From: Thauera aromatica_A
GTDB taxonomy: Bacteria > Pseudomonadota > Gammaproteobacteria > Burkholderiales > Rhodocyclaceae
Direction of reading: 5' to 3'
Length of the DNA: 64,000 nucleotides
Assembly (NCBI RefSeq): GCF_023093595.1
Contig: NZ_JALLIK010000110.1
Span: 62,001-126,000 of the forward strand
In this document: positions 11,793-20,629 of the stretch, piece by piece
Layout: each line of letters opens with the position of its first letter
Numbering within the stretch: the stretch's first letter is position 1
The notes under the pieces: model-generated
Databases searched by the model: none
Told to the model about the DNA's origin: nothing
What the model saw: only the letters and a program-made list of their open reading frames with translations
Translations under genes and position numbers: made by a program

Positions 11793-11925
11793 GGCACAAG
11801 ACCTCCGGCAACGCCCTGAATGAGGCCGACAGCCTATGCGGAGCGCGCCGCCAAGCGCAAGCGCCGGCGGCGCGCTCCGCAACCCGCAGCACGCGCGCCC
11901 GTCCTCGCACGCCAGAACGCGCGCC

Positions 11926-11970
11926 TTGACTTTTCCCCCTTGCTCACAAAGAATGACTGAACGGTCATTC
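11926..11970 (+). promoter_or_regulatory. Promoter with TetR-type operator upstream of the molybdoenzyme gene
   Basis: TTGACT (11926-11931) and AAGAAT (11949-11954) are spaced by 17 bases. Overlapping the -10 and start site is a perfect inverted repeat, GAATGAC (11951-11957) and GTCATTC (11964-11970) around TGAACG. Its spacing and TGA...TCA core are like operators of TetR/AcrR regulators. A repressor bound here would block the promoter. No TetR gene is in the window. Confidence 0.55.
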
Positions 11971-12031
11971 ATATTTGCTGCCTGCCGATCCCGCTCCTTC
12001 GCAACGGATACGGCGGCCGAAGGGAGATCTC

Positions 12032-14782
12032 ATGGAAACCGCATCGAGCACCAAATCGCCGGCAGTCAAGCGGGTCGCCGGCTACTGCTACCAGTGCGTG
12101 GCCGGCCCGGATCTGTTCAAGGTTCGGGTCGAAGACGGTGTGGCGACCGCAATCGAGCCCAACTTCGACGCCGAAGGCGTGCACCCAGCCGACGGCCGGG
12201 TGTGCGTGAAGGCCTTCGGCCTGGTGCAGAAGACCTACAATCCGAACCGCGTGCTCACGCCGATGAAGCGCACCAACCCGAAGAAGGGGCGCGACGAGAA
12301 CCCCGGTTTCGTGCCGATCTCGTGGGACGAGGCCCTCGATCTGATCGCCGCCAAGCTCAACACGGTACGCGCGAGCGGGCTGCTCGACGCTTCCGGCTAC
12401 CCGCGCGTGGCGGCAAGCTTCGGCGGCGGCGGCACCCCGACCGCCTACATGGGCACCTTCCCCGCTTTTCTCTCCGCCTGGGGGCCGGTCGACCTGAGCT
12501 TCGGCAGCGGTCAGGGGGTCAAGTGCACCCACTCCGAGCACCTCTACGGCGAGCTCTGGCACCGCGCCTTCACCGTCTGCCCGGACACGCCGCGCACCAA
12601 GTACATCGTTTCCTTCGGCAGCAACATCGAAGCTTCCGGCGGCGTGTGTGGGGTCTGGCGCCACGCCGAAGCGCGCGTCGAACAGGGCGTCAAGCGCGTC
12701 CAGGTCGAGCCCCACCTGTCGGTTACCGGCGGCTGCTCGGCCGAATGGGTGCCGATCAAGCCCAAGACCGACCCCGCGTTCATGCACGCGATGATCCACG
12801 TCATGCTGTTCGAGAACGCCCGCACGCGGCTGGACATCGACTTCCTCAAGCACATGACCGCCTCGCCCTACCTGGTCGCGCCCAACGGCTACTATCTGCG
12901 CGACCCGGACACGCGCAAGCCGCTGGTGTGGGACCTCAAGCGCACCGCCGCAGTGCCGTTCGACACGCCGGACACCGATCCCGCCCTCGAAGGCTGTTTC
13001 ACTGCCGACGGCCTCGAACTCGGGGCCGACGGCGAGTACTTCGAGCACACCGCCGCCAGCGTCAGCACCGCCTTCGGCAAACTCCTCGAACACGAACGGG
13101 AGTTCACCCCGGAGTGGGCAGCGAACGTCTGCGACGTCCCCGCCGACACCATCCGTCGCGTCGCCAACGAATACCTCGACCACGCCCAGATCGGCGCCAC
13201 CATCGAGATCGAAGGCCGCACCCTGCCCTTGCGCCCGGTGGCGATCACCCTGGGCAAGACCGTCAACAACGGCTGGGGCGGCTACGACTGCTGCTGGGCC
13301 CGCACCCTGATGGCCTGCCTGGTCGGCGCCCTCGACGTCCCCGGCGGCACGCTGGGCACCGCGGTGCGCCTGAACCGCCCGGCCAACGACCGCCAGAGCA
13401 GCGCCAAGCTCGGCGCCGACGGCTTCATGGACTACCCCTGGAACCCCACCGACAAGGACAACTGGGTCTCCCGCCCGCAGATCCGCAACGCCAACCGCAC
13501 CCTCGTGCCGCTGGTGGCGAACTCGGCCTGGAGCGCCGCCCTCGGTCCCACCCACCTCGCCTGGATGCAGCAGGTGCAGGGCTTCGACCACTTCCCCGAG
13601 CCGACCCAGCCCGAGGTCTGGTTCTTCTACCGCACCAACCCGGTGATCTCGTTCTGGGACACGCCCCAGGTGGCGAAAACGCTGGCGCGCTTTCCGTTCG
13701 TGGTCGCCTTCACCTACACCCGCGACGAGACCAACCACTTCGCCGACGTCCTGCTGCCCGACTGCACCGACATCGAGGGCCTGCAGCTGATGCGCATCGG
13801 CGGCACCAAGTACGTCGAGCAATTCTGGGACCAGCAGGGCTTCGCCCTGCGCCAGCCAGCCGTTGCACCGCAGGGCGAGGCGCGCGACTTCACCTGGATC
13901 ACCACCGAGCTGGCGCGGCGCACCGGCGTGCTCAAAAACTACAACAAGGCGATCAACAAGGGCGCCGCCGGGGTGCCGCTGAAAGGGGCGAACTACGATT
14001 TCTCCCTCGATCTCGAGCAGGCCCACAGCGTGGAGGCGATCTGGGACGCGAGCTGCCGCGCCGCCAGTGCCGAACTCACCGGCGGCACCGAGGAGCACGG
14101 CCTCGACTGGTGGCGCGAGCACGGCTTTCGCACCATCGACTACCCGCGCCTGCAGTGGTACCTCTACCCCCACCTCGTCGACAACGGAATGCGCTTCGAG
14201 ATGCCCTACCAGGAGCGCATCCTGCGCGTCGGCACCGAACTCGGCCGCCGTCTCCACGAAGCCGGCATCGACTGGTGGGACCGCCAGCTCGGCGAATACC
14301 GTGCGCTGCCCGAATTCCACGATTTCTCGCAGCTGATCAAGGACGCGGTGATCTCCAACCTCGGCGGGCACGAGGAAGACTTCCCGTTCTGGCTGCTGAC
14401 TTCACGCAGCATGCAGTACGCCTGGGGCGGCAACGTCAGCCTGCAGATGGTGCGCGAAGTCGCCGCCAACGTCGCCGGCCATCGCGGCGTGATCATGAAC
14501 CCCGCCTCCGCGCGCCGGCTCGGGATCGAGGACGGCGACCTGATCGAAGTGCGTTCGCCGCTGCGCGAAACCCGCGGCCGCGTGGTGCTGCGCCAGGGCA
14601 TCCGCCCCGACACCTTGCTGATGATCGGCCAGTTCGACCACTGGATCACGCCGACCGCGAAGGACTTCGGCGTCACGAGCATGAACAGCCTGGTGCCGAT
14701 GCTGCTCGACCTCACCGACGCCACCGGCTCGGCCGGCGACATCGTGCCGGTCGGGGTGAAGCGGGTCGGCGGCGGGCAATGA
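12032..14782 (+). CDS. Molybdenum/tungsten bis-PGD oxidoreductase, PadB-like catalytic subunit
   Basis: From ATG 12032 (GGGAG eight bases upstream) the product is 916 residues of the DMSO-reductase family. The N-terminus has CYQC (C19, C22) and a later cysteine C58 (GRVCVKAFGL), followed by ISWDEALDLIA. C165 in GQGVKCTHSEH is a plausible metal ligand. The C-terminal dinucleotide-binding domain begins near FWLLTSRSMQYAWGGN and contains NPASARRLGIEDGDLIEVRSP. No Tat signal is present, so it is probably cytoplasmic. The overall reading resembles phenylacetyl-CoA:acceptor oxidoreductase (PadB), which oxidises phenylacetyl-CoA to phenylglyoxylate; this substrate is an inference. A third cysteine expected between 22 and 58 is missing, and no iron-sulfur or membrane partner subunit is encoded next to it. 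Confidence 0.85.
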   Translation: METASSTKSPAVKRVAGYCYQCVAGPDLFKVRVEDGVATAIEPNFDAEGVHPADGRVCVKAFGLVQKTYNPNRVLTPMKRTNPKKGRDENPGFVPISWDEALDLIAAKLNTVRASGLLDASGYPRVAASFGGGGTPTAYMGTFPAFLSAWGPVDLSFGSGQGVKCTHSEHLYGELWHRAFTVCPDTPRTKYIVSFGSNIEASGGVCGVWRHAEARVEQGVKRVQVEPHLSVTGGCSAEWVPIKPKTDPAFMHAMIHVMLFENARTRLDIDFLKHMTASPYLVAPNGYYLRDPDTRKPLVWDLKRTAAVPFDTPDTDPALEGCFTADGLELGADGEYFEHTAASVSTAFGKLLEHEREFTPEWAANVCDVPADTIRRVANEYLDHAQIGATIEIEGRTLPLRPVAITLGKTVNNGWGGYDCCWARTLMACLVGALDVPGGTLGTAVRLNRPANDRQSSAKLGADGFMDYPWNPTDKDNWVSRPQIRNANRTLVPLVANSAWSAALGPTHLAWMQQVQGFDHFPEPTQPEVWFFYRTNPVISFWDTPQVAKTLARFPFVVAFTYTRDETNHFADVLLPDCTDIEGLQLMRIGGTKYVEQFWDQQGFALRQPAVAPQGEARDFTWITTELARRTGVLKNYNKAINKGAAGVPLKGANYDFSLDLEQAHSVEAIWDASCRAASAELTGGTEEHGLDWWREHGFRTIDYPRLQWYLYPHLVDNGMRFEMPYQERILRVGTELGRRLHEAGIDWWDRQLGEYRALPEFHDFSQLIKDAVISNLGGHEEDFPFWLLTSRSMQYAWGGNVSLQMVREVAANVAGHRGVIMNPASARRLGIEDGDLIEVRSPLRETRGRVVLRQGIRPDTLLMIGQFDHWITPTAKDFGVTSMNSLVPMLLDLTDATGSAGDIVPVGVKRVGGGQ

Positions 14783-14903
14783 CCGCCGGCACGCGGATTC
14801 ACCGCACCGGCGGTTCGCGTCTCCTCCTCCACTCCCCTTATCATGCGACCTTTGCCATTGCGGCGGCAAAGCCCGCCGCCGCTCCGTAAAGGAACCTGGA
14901 ACA

Positions 14904-15464
14904 ATGTTTGGAGAAAGCGAGCGCGAGCTGATGCACACGCGCCGGATCACCTGCCGCGCGTATCGGCGCAAGGACGGCCTGTGGGAAATCGAAGCCACGG
15001 TCACCGACGAAAAAGCCCATGAGATGGTGTTCCGCTCGCGCGAGTCGGTGCAGCCGGGCAAGAACCTTCACGACCTGACGATCGCCTTCCTGATCGACGG
15101 CGAGTTCACCATCCGCGACGTCGAGGCCCGGATGCAGACCGCCCCCTGGCCCACCTGCCCGGACAGCCTGGCCGCCTACCGCCGCCTGATCGGCCTGCAG
15201 ATCGGAGCGGGCTTCATGCGCCAGGTGCGCGAGCGCGTCGGCGGCGAGGAAGGCTGCGTGCACCTGACCGACCTCATCACCCAGGTCGGCAACACCTACA
15301 CCCAGGCCTCCTGGCCGGACCGGATCGCCCGCCAGCTCGCGGCCGAACCCGATCCCCGGCGCTGGACCGACCCGCGCGTGACCGCCTTCGTCGGCGAGTG
15401 CAAAGCCTGGCGCCACGGCGGCGACACCGTGCGCCGCGAATATCCGGAATTGCTCGACCGCTGA
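14904..15464 (+). CDS. DUF2889 protein
   Basis: This 186-residue protein starts at ATG 14904 after AAAGGA. It has the DUF2889 opening (ELMHTRRITCRAYRRKDGLWEIEATVTDEKAHEM) and the conserved HDLTIAFLIDGEFTIRDVEARM. The family has no assigned biochemical role; members are common in betaproteobacteria that degrade aromatic and steroid compounds and often sit beside acyl-CoA genes. Here it follows the PadB-like gene by 121 bases on the same strand and may share its transcript. No signal peptide, membrane helix or metal motif is obvious. The gap before it holds a CTTTGCC/GGCAAAG stem (near 14850-14875). Confidence 0.85.
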   Translation: MFGESERELMHTRRITCRAYRRKDGLWEIEATVTDEKAHEMVFRSRESVQPGKNLHDLTIAFLIDGEFTIRDVEARMQTAPWPTCPDSLAAYRRLIGLQIGAGFMRQVRERVGGEEGCVHLTDLITQVGNTYTQASWPDRIARQLAAEPDPRRWTDPRVTAFVGECKAWRHGGDTVRREYPELLDR

Positions 15465-15922
15465 ACGGCCGCTCGCCCGCTCCCGCAGCGGAAGCCCGCG
15501 GGTAGCCGCCCCCTCCCGGCCGGCCTTCCCCGGCCGGACCGTCCCTTTTACACCACGCCCCCCTGCCATCGCCGGCCACGAAGCACGGCGGCGGCGCCCG
15601 CCGGGCCGCGCTTCCCTTGACTGCCGCCTGAGCAGGGCGGGGCGCGGGTCCGCGCCATCCTGCGCCTTCGCCCCGGCAACGTGATACAAAAATTTGTTGC
15701 CCATCAATCAGAATGGTATCGTCTCGCCCGCTGAAATTCGCGCCCGGACGTGCAACGCCGTCGCAGCGCCCGTTCCGGGCGGAAACGGCTCGTCAGGCCC
15801 ACTGCGCCGGTCGTGCCGGAAACGTGCAATCGCGCATCATCGATCCGGCCGTGAAACAGCCCCCGTATTCCGCGCGCGCGCAGGCGAAGCGCATCGAAAA
15901 AACGACCGGAAATCGATTCACC
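15465..15922. other. 458-base gap before the transporter gene
   Basis: A hairpin CCGGCCGG-N6-CCGGCCGG at 15516-15537, followed 7 bases later by TTTT, may terminate the DUF2889 transcript. AT-rich sequence around 15680-15715 may hold the promoter of the transporter gene, but only a weak TTGTTG-N17-TATCGT pair is found. The plus strand is open in the transporter frame from about 15713, so a longer N-terminus cannot be fully excluded, but that extension lacks family likeness. Confidence 0.4.
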
Positions 15923-17329
15923 GTGCACAAACCTTCCTCCACGTCCGTCGACATCGGCGGCGTGCTCGACCACGGCCCATTCACTTCCATGCAGCGGATC
16001 GTCGTCATGCTCGCTGCGCTCGCGATCGTGACCGACGGCTTCGACGGACAACTGATCGGCTTCGCGATTCCGATGCTGATCCAGGAATGGGGCATCACCA
16101 AGGCTGCATTCGCACCGGCAGTCGCTGCCGGACTGGTGGGCATGGCCGTGGGCAGTGCCTGCGCGGGCGTCATCGCCGACCGCATCGGCCGGCGCCTGGT
16201 CCTTGCGGCGAGCGTGTTCCTGTTCGGCGCAGCGACCATCGCCATCGGCTTTGCCCCCGACGTGCTCGCGATCACGGTGCTGCGCTTCATCGCCGGCCTG
16301 GGCATCGGCGGCGCCCTGCCGAGCGCGTCGACGATGACTGCGGAATTCACCCCGGCGCGCAGCCGGACGCTGGCAGTGACCGCAACGATCGTCTGCTACC
16401 CGCTCGGCGGCATGCTCGCCGGGCTGTTCGCCGGCGTGATCCTGCCGGTGCTCGGCTGGCGCGGCCTGTTCTGGGTCGGCGGCGCCCTGCCGGTGGCCTA
16501 CAGCCTGGTGCTGCTCGCAACCCTGCCCGAATCGCCCCGCTACCTCGTGCGCCAGCGTGCGCGCTGGGCCGAGCTGCGGGCGCTGCTCGCACGCATGGCC
16601 CGCCCGACCCCTGCCGACACCGTGTTCGTCGATGCCGCCGAGCGCGCCAGCGAACAACGCGCCGGCTTCGCTTCGCTGTTCGAGACCGGGCGCGCGCGCG
16701 ATACGCTGGCGATCTGGATCGGCTTCTTCATGGTCATGCTCGCCACCTACAGCGCCTTCAGCTGGCTGCCGACGATGCTCGCCGCCGAAGGCCTGCCCAC
16801 CACGCTGGCCGGCTCCGGCCTGACCGCCTACAACCTCGGCGGCGTGGTCGGCTCGCTGGGCTGCGCGCTCGCGATCACGCGCTACGGCTCGCGCATTCCC
16901 CTCGTCCTGTGCAGCATCGGCGCGGCGGCAAGCGCCTTCCTGCTGAAAAGCGTCGACATCTCCGGAAACACGACCTGGCTGATGCTCGGCCTCGGCCTCC
17001 ACGGCATGTTCGTCCTCGCCGTCCAGTCCACCATGTACGCACTGTGCGCCTATGTCTATCCGACGATCGTCCGCGCCACCGGCACGGCGGCAGCGCTGTC
17101 CTTCGGCCGCCTGGGTGCGATCCTGAGCTCGTTCGCAGGCGCTGCAGTGATCACCTCGGGTGGCGCCTCGGCCTATCTGTCCCTGCTCGGTTTCTCGATG
17201 GTCCTGACCCTGGCCGCCCTCACCCTCGTGAAGAACCACATCCCGAGCGCCAAGAGGCAGCGTGCCGCGGCCACCGCGGCAGGCCAGCCGGCCTCCGGCA
17301 ATGCGGAACTGGTCCGGGCAACACGCTGA
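15923..17329 (+). CDS. MFS transporter, aromatic acid:H+ symporter (AAHS) family
   Basis: With the GTG start at 15923 the protein has 468 residues and twelve predicted membrane helices. The first helix holds the AAHS-type signature VTDGFDGQLIGFAIP, followed by the MFS loop motif GVIADRIGRR and, in the middle, LPESPRYLVRQRARWAEL. Family members (PcaK, BenK, MhpT) import aromatic carboxylates with protons. The exact substrate cannot be read from sequence. The ribosome binding site before GTG is weak, so the start is uncertain. It lies between DUF2889 and hotdog-fold acyl-CoA genes, all on plus, which fits a role in taking up aromatic acids for CoA-dependent breakdown. Confidence 0.85.
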   Translation: MHKPSSTSVDIGGVLDHGPFTSMQRIVVMLAALAIVTDGFDGQLIGFAIPMLIQEWGITKAAFAPAVAAGLVGMAVGSACAGVIADRIGRRLVLAASVFLFGAATIAIGFAPDVLAITVLRFIAGLGIGGALPSASTMTAEFTPARSRTLAVTATIVCYPLGGMLAGLFAGVILPVLGWRGLFWVGGALPVAYSLVLLATLPESPRYLVRQRARWAELRALLARMARPTPADTVFVDAAERASEQRAGFASLFETGRARDTLAIWIGFFMVMLATYSAFSWLPTMLAAEGLPTTLAGSGLTAYNLGGVVGSLGCALAITRYGSRIPLVLCSIGAAASAFLLKSVDISGNTTWLMLGLGLHGMFVLAVQSTMYALCAYVYPTIVRATGTAAALSFGRLGAILSSFAGAAVITSGGASAYLSLLGFSMVLTLAALTLVKNHIPSAKRQRAAATAAGQPASGNAELVRATR

Positions 17330-17398
17330 ACGGCACCACGCTCCGGCACCGGCGGTGTGATCGGCTATCATTGCGCAAACCACCACACCGCCACGATC

Positions 17399-17920
17399 AT
17401 GACTGAAGAATACGACCCGGCCTCCCCGCACGCGCCCCGCGCGGGCGCATTCGCCACCCCGATCGACGACCGCTATTTCGAGGACTACCTCCCCGGCGCC
17501 GTCCACCGCTTCGGCGAAATGCGGGTGAGCGAACGGGAAATCATCGAATTCGCCCGGCGCTACGACCCGCAGGACTTCCACACCGACCCCGCCAAGGCCG
17601 CCGACACGATGTTCGGCGGACTCATCGCCAGCGGCTGGATGACCTGCGGGCTGATGATGCGGATGTACGCCGAGCATTACCTGAGCGCCAATGCCAGCCT
17701 GTCCTCCCCCGGGCTCGACGAGCTGCGCTGGCTCGTGCCGGTGCGCCCGGACGACGTGCTCAGCACCCGGGTCACGGTGATCGAGGCGCGGCGCTCGGCG
17801 TCGAAGCCGGACCGGGGGATCGTGCGCTCGAAAATCGAAGTGCTCAACCAGCGCGGCGAAGTCGTGCTGAGCATGCTCGCGATCAACCTGGTCGGCTGCC
17901 GGACCGCCCCCGAGGCATAA
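17399..17920 (+). CDS. MaoC-like acyl-CoA hydratase
   Basis: The 173-residue protein (start ATG 17399) is a single hotdog domain of the MaoC type. The hydratase signature is YDPQDFHTDPAKAA, with the Asp and His of the D-x4-H dyad, followed by FGGLIASGWMTCGLMMRM. Such enzymes hydrate (R)-specific enoyl-CoA substrates, though some are binding proteins. It lies 69 bases after the AAHS transporter and 88 bases before a thioesterase, suggesting a small operon for acyl-CoA handling. The C-terminus (EVVLSMLAINLVGCR) is a normal end for the family. The native substrate is unknown. Confidence 0.85.
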   Translation: MTEEYDPASPHAPRAGAFATPIDDRYFEDYLPGAVHRFGEMRVSEREIIEFARRYDPQDFHTDPAKAADTMFGGLIASGWMTCGLMMRMYAEHYLSANASLSSPGLDELRWLVPVRPDDVLSTRVTVIEARRSASKPDRGIVRSKIEVLNQRGEVVLSMLAINLVGCRTAPEA

Positions 17921-18008
17921 CCATTCGCAGGCCGGGGCCGTCTGCCTCGATCTCTTCCCGATGCCGGCCGGAGCTCCGGAACCGCCCCCGCCACGAAAAG
18001 GACCCCGC

Positions 18009-18437
18009 GTGCTCTCCAACACCCGAACCCTGCAGGTCGAATTCGGTCACTGCGATCCGTCCGGGATCGTCTTCAACCCGCATTACTTCGTCTGGTTCGA
18101 TTTCTCCGTGCATGCCCTGCTCGGGCGCGCCGGGCTGACGCTGAAATCGATGATCGACGAGTTCGGCATCGACGGCATCCCCCTCGTCGACAACCAAGCC
18201 CGGTTCAAGGCGCCGTCCCGCTGGGGCGACGACATCGTCATCGAATCGAGCGTTGCCGCGGTGCATCGCAGCGCGTTCGAGATCCGCCACCTCGTCCACA
18301 ACGGCGGCACGATCGCGGTCGAATGCACCGAAACCCGGGTCTGGACCGCCTTCGACCCCGAACAGGGGCGGATCCGGGCGAAGCCGCTGCCGCCGCGGGT
18401 CGTCGCGCTGCTCTCGGGCGAGGCCTCCGGCGCCTGA
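18009..18437 (+). CDS. 4-hydroxybenzoyl-CoA thioesterase family protein
   Basis: GTG 18009 is chosen because AAGGA lies six bases before it; an upstream in-frame ATG (17961) would add a proline-rich leader. The 142-residue product is a hotdog thioesterase with VEFGHCDPSGIVFNPHYFVWFD, matching the 4-hydroxybenzoyl-CoA thioesterase signature with the catalytic aspartate at D16. It hydrolyses aryl- or acyl-CoA thioesters in the cytoplasm and may release stalled CoA during aromatic degradation. It is the last gene of the plus-strand group and converges with the formaldehyde dehydrogenase gene. A YbgC-like function is the alternative, but no tol-pal genes are near. Confidence 0.85.
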   Translation: MLSNTRTLQVEFGHCDPSGIVFNPHYFVWFDFSVHALLGRAGLTLKSMIDEFGIDGIPLVDNQARFKAPSRWGDDIVIESSVAAVHRSAFEIRHLVHNGGTIAVECTETRVWTAFDPEQGRIRAKPLPPRVVALLSGEASGA

Positions 18438-18509
18438 AACGCCCCGGTCGCACGCCCCCAGCCGCGTCCCTGCCCCCCGCGCCGACACCCGCGGCGCCTG
18501 CGCGGGTGA

Positions 18510-19625
18510 TCAGAAATGGATCACGCTGCGGATGCTCCTGCCTTCGTGCATCAGCTCGAAGGCGCGGTTGATGTCCTCCAGCGCCATCGTGTGGGTGATG
18601 AAGTCGTCGAGCGGGATCTCGCCTCTTTGCGCCTTCTGCACGTAGGCCGGCAGCTCGGTGCGGCCGCGCACGCCGCCGAACGCGCTGCCGCGCCAGACCC
18701 GGCCGGTGACGAGCTGGAACGGCCGGGTGCTGATCTCCTGCCCGGCGCCGGCGACGCCGATGATGGTCGATTCGCCCCAGCCCTTGTGGCAGCACTCGAG
18801 CGCGGCGCGCATCAGCCTGACGTTGCCGACGCATTCGAAGGAGTAGTCCACGCCGCCGTCGGTCAGGTCGACGATCACGTCCTGGATCGGCTTGTCGTGG
18901 TCGTTCGGGTTGACGAAATCGGTCGCCCCCAGCTTCTTCGCGATCTCGAACTTGCCCGGATTGATGTCCACCGCGATGATCCGCGCGGCCTTCGCCATGG
19001 TCGCGCCGATGATCGCCGCCAGGCCGATGCCGCCGAGACCGAAGATCGCCACCGTGGCCCCGGCTTCGACCTTGGCGGTGTTGAGCACCGCGCCGATGCC
19101 GGTGGTGACGCCGCAGCCGAGCAGGCACACTTTCTCCAGCGGCGCGTCCTCGGGGATCTTCGCCAGCGCGATCTCGGGCACCACGGTGTATTCGGAAAAG
19201 GTCGACGTCCCCATGTAGTGGTAGATCGGCCGTCCCTGGTAGGAAAAGCGGGTGGTGCCGTCGGGCATCAGGCCCTTGCCCTGGGTCGCGCGCACCGCCT
19301 GGCACAGGTTGGTCTTGCCCGACTTGCAGAACTTGCATTCACGGCACTCGGCGGTGTACAGCGGAATCACGTGGTCGCCCACCGCCAGCGAAGTCACGCC
19401 TTCGCCGAGCGCCTCGACGATGCCGCCGCCCTCGTGACCGAGGATCGCCGGGAACACCCCTTCGGGGTCATCGCCGGACAAGGTGTAGGCGTCGGTGTGG
19501 CAGACGCCGCTGGCGACGATGCGCACCAGCACTTCGCCGGCCTTCGGCGGCTCGACATCCACTTCGACGATCTGCAAGGGTTGGTTGGCCGCGAAGGCGA
19601 CGGCTGCGCGCGATTTGATGGTCAT
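18510..19625 (-). CDS. adhC: S-(hydroxymethyl)glutathione dehydrogenase / class III alcohol dehydrogenase
   Basis: From ATG 19625 the product has 371 residues, the standard class III length. The catalytic zinc region reads GVCHTDAYTLSG and LGHEGGGIVEALG, the structural zinc cluster CRECKFCKSGKTNLC, and the NAD fold GLGGIGLAAIIGA. The enzyme oxidises the glutathione adduct of formaldehyde to S-formylglutathione in the cytoplasm; it can also act as nitrosoglutathione reductase. The usual partner S-formylglutathione hydrolase (frmB) and an frmR regulator are not adjacent. A short-chain dehydrogenase gene lies upstream on the same strand with a 157-base gap, and FdhE, a formate dehydrogenase helper, is encoded nearby. 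The whole path from formaldehyde to CO2 is thus only partly present here. Confidence 0.95.
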   Translation of the reverse strand: MTIKSRAAVAFAANQPLQIVEVDVEPPKAGEVLVRIVASGVCHTDAYTLSGDDPEGVFPAILGHEGGGIVEALGEGVTSLAVGDHVIPLYTAECRECKFCKSGKTNLCQAVRATQGKGLMPDGTTRFSYQGRPIYHYMGTSTFSEYTVVPEIALAKIPEDAPLEKVCLLGCGVTTGIGAVLNTAKVEAGATVAIFGLGGIGLAAIIGATMAKAARIIAVDINPGKFEIAKKLGATDFVNPNDHDKPIQDVIVDLTDGGVDYSFECVGNVRLMRAALECCHKGWGESTIIGVAGAGQEISTRPFQLVTGRVWRGSAFGGVRGRTELPAYVQKAQRGEIPLDDFITHTMALEDINRAFELMHEGRSIRSVIHF

Positions 19626-19782
19626 GGCTGTCAACGGGGCGGAGGGAGCGGTCGGGGCCGATGGCGCGATCCGGGATCGCAGGGTCGGTTCGTGCGCCGA
19701 ATATAGCAGAGCGCCGGCGGCAGGCCCCCGGCGGCACGAAAACGGAAACCGTCCCCGCGCGCGCGGGGGCTTGCACCCGGTC

Positions 19783-20457
19783 TCACCAGGGCAAAGCCTG
19801 CCCCCGGTAGTCGATGAAGTGCACTCCACCCCGGCCGGAAGCCTCCGCCAGCACACGGCACACGCCTTCCGTGCTCGTCGCCACGTCCAGCGGCGCCTCG
19901 GCGCCGCCCATGTCGGTCTGCACCCAGCCCGGATGGAGGCAGAGCAGGGTCAGGCCGGTTTCGCCCAGACCGGCCCACAGGCTGTGCACGAGGTGGTTGA
20001 GCGCCGCCTTGCTCGCGCCGTAGAGGCGGTGCTGGGCCTGGGCCAGCTCCACGCTGCCCATCACCGAGCTCATGAAACCGAGCACGCCGTCCGGCGCGAG
20101 TCGCGCGAGCAGCCGTTCGGCCATCTGCACCGGAGCGATGGCGTTGGTCAGGAACAGCGTGCCGGCCTCCTCCGCGGTCGCCGGCGCGACCTGGCGGTGC
20201 GCCGGCCCCGGAATCCCGGCATTGACGAACACGAGATCGAAGCTCCGGCCTTCCAGGCGCCCGGCCAGCGCCTCGCGGCTGGTGCGATCGCAGATGTCCA
20301 CGCGCTCGATCTGCACCCCGTCGACCGCGCCCAGCGCCTGCGCCCCCCGCTCATCGCGACAGGTCGCGACCACGTCCCAGCGCTGCTCGCGAAAGCGCCG
20401 CACGAGGCCCAGGCCGAGCCCCCGGGAAGCGCCGATGATCAGGGCGGTCTTGGTCAT
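19783..20457 (-). CDS. Short-chain dehydrogenase/reductase
   Basis: The protein has 224 residues with ATG 20457 preceded by GGAG at seven bases. The SDR signature is complete: IIGASRGLGLGLVRRF at the N-terminus for the dinucleotide, VNAGIPG in the middle, FMSSVMGS for the catalytic Ser and YGASKAALNHL for the Tyr-x3-Lys pair. It is short and lacks a substrate-specific loop that I recognise; close relatives are often annotated as CsgA-like or C-factor SDRs. A promoter pair TTAACA-N17-TATTCT is visible upstream. It is divergent from fdhE and upstream of adhC on the same strand. The substrate is unknown. Confidence 0.88.
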   Translation of the reverse strand: MTKTALIIGASRGLGLGLVRRFREQRWDVVATCRDERGAQALGAVDGVQIERVDICDRTSREALAGRLEGRSFDLVFVNAGIPGPAHRQVAPATAEEAGTLFLTNAIAPVQMAERLLARLAPDGVLGFMSSVMGSVELAQAQHRLYGASKAALNHLVHSLWAGLGETGLTLLCLHPGWVQTDMGGAEAPLDVATSTEGVCRVLAEASGRGGVHFIDYRGQALPW

Positions 20458-20485
20458 TACAGCTCCTTCGGTCAACAAAGGTCCG

Positions 20486-20514
20486 AGAATAGCGCGATCG
20501 TCAACGCCTGTTAA
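20486..20514 (-). promoter_or_regulatory. Predicted sigma-70 promoter for the SDR gene
   Basis: On the minus strand TTAACA (20514-20509), 17 bases and TATTCT (20491-20486) make a moderate promoter with the start near 20479 and a leader of about 22 bases to ATG 20457. Confidence 0.4.
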
Positions 20515-20629
20515 CGGGGCGCTGGGGAACGACGCCGGTGCGTGGGGCCGCATCTTTTTTTGCCGTTTACCTTGCGTTCGGCAGAACACAGCACCGATCA
20601 TTGCGCACGCTTTCCATTGTTGAGAAACC

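Noticed and set aside
11969..14371. An 800-codon minus-strand frame opposite the molybdoenzyme gene
   Set aside because: It is a GC shadow of the plus-strand molybdoenzyme frame and has no family likeness.
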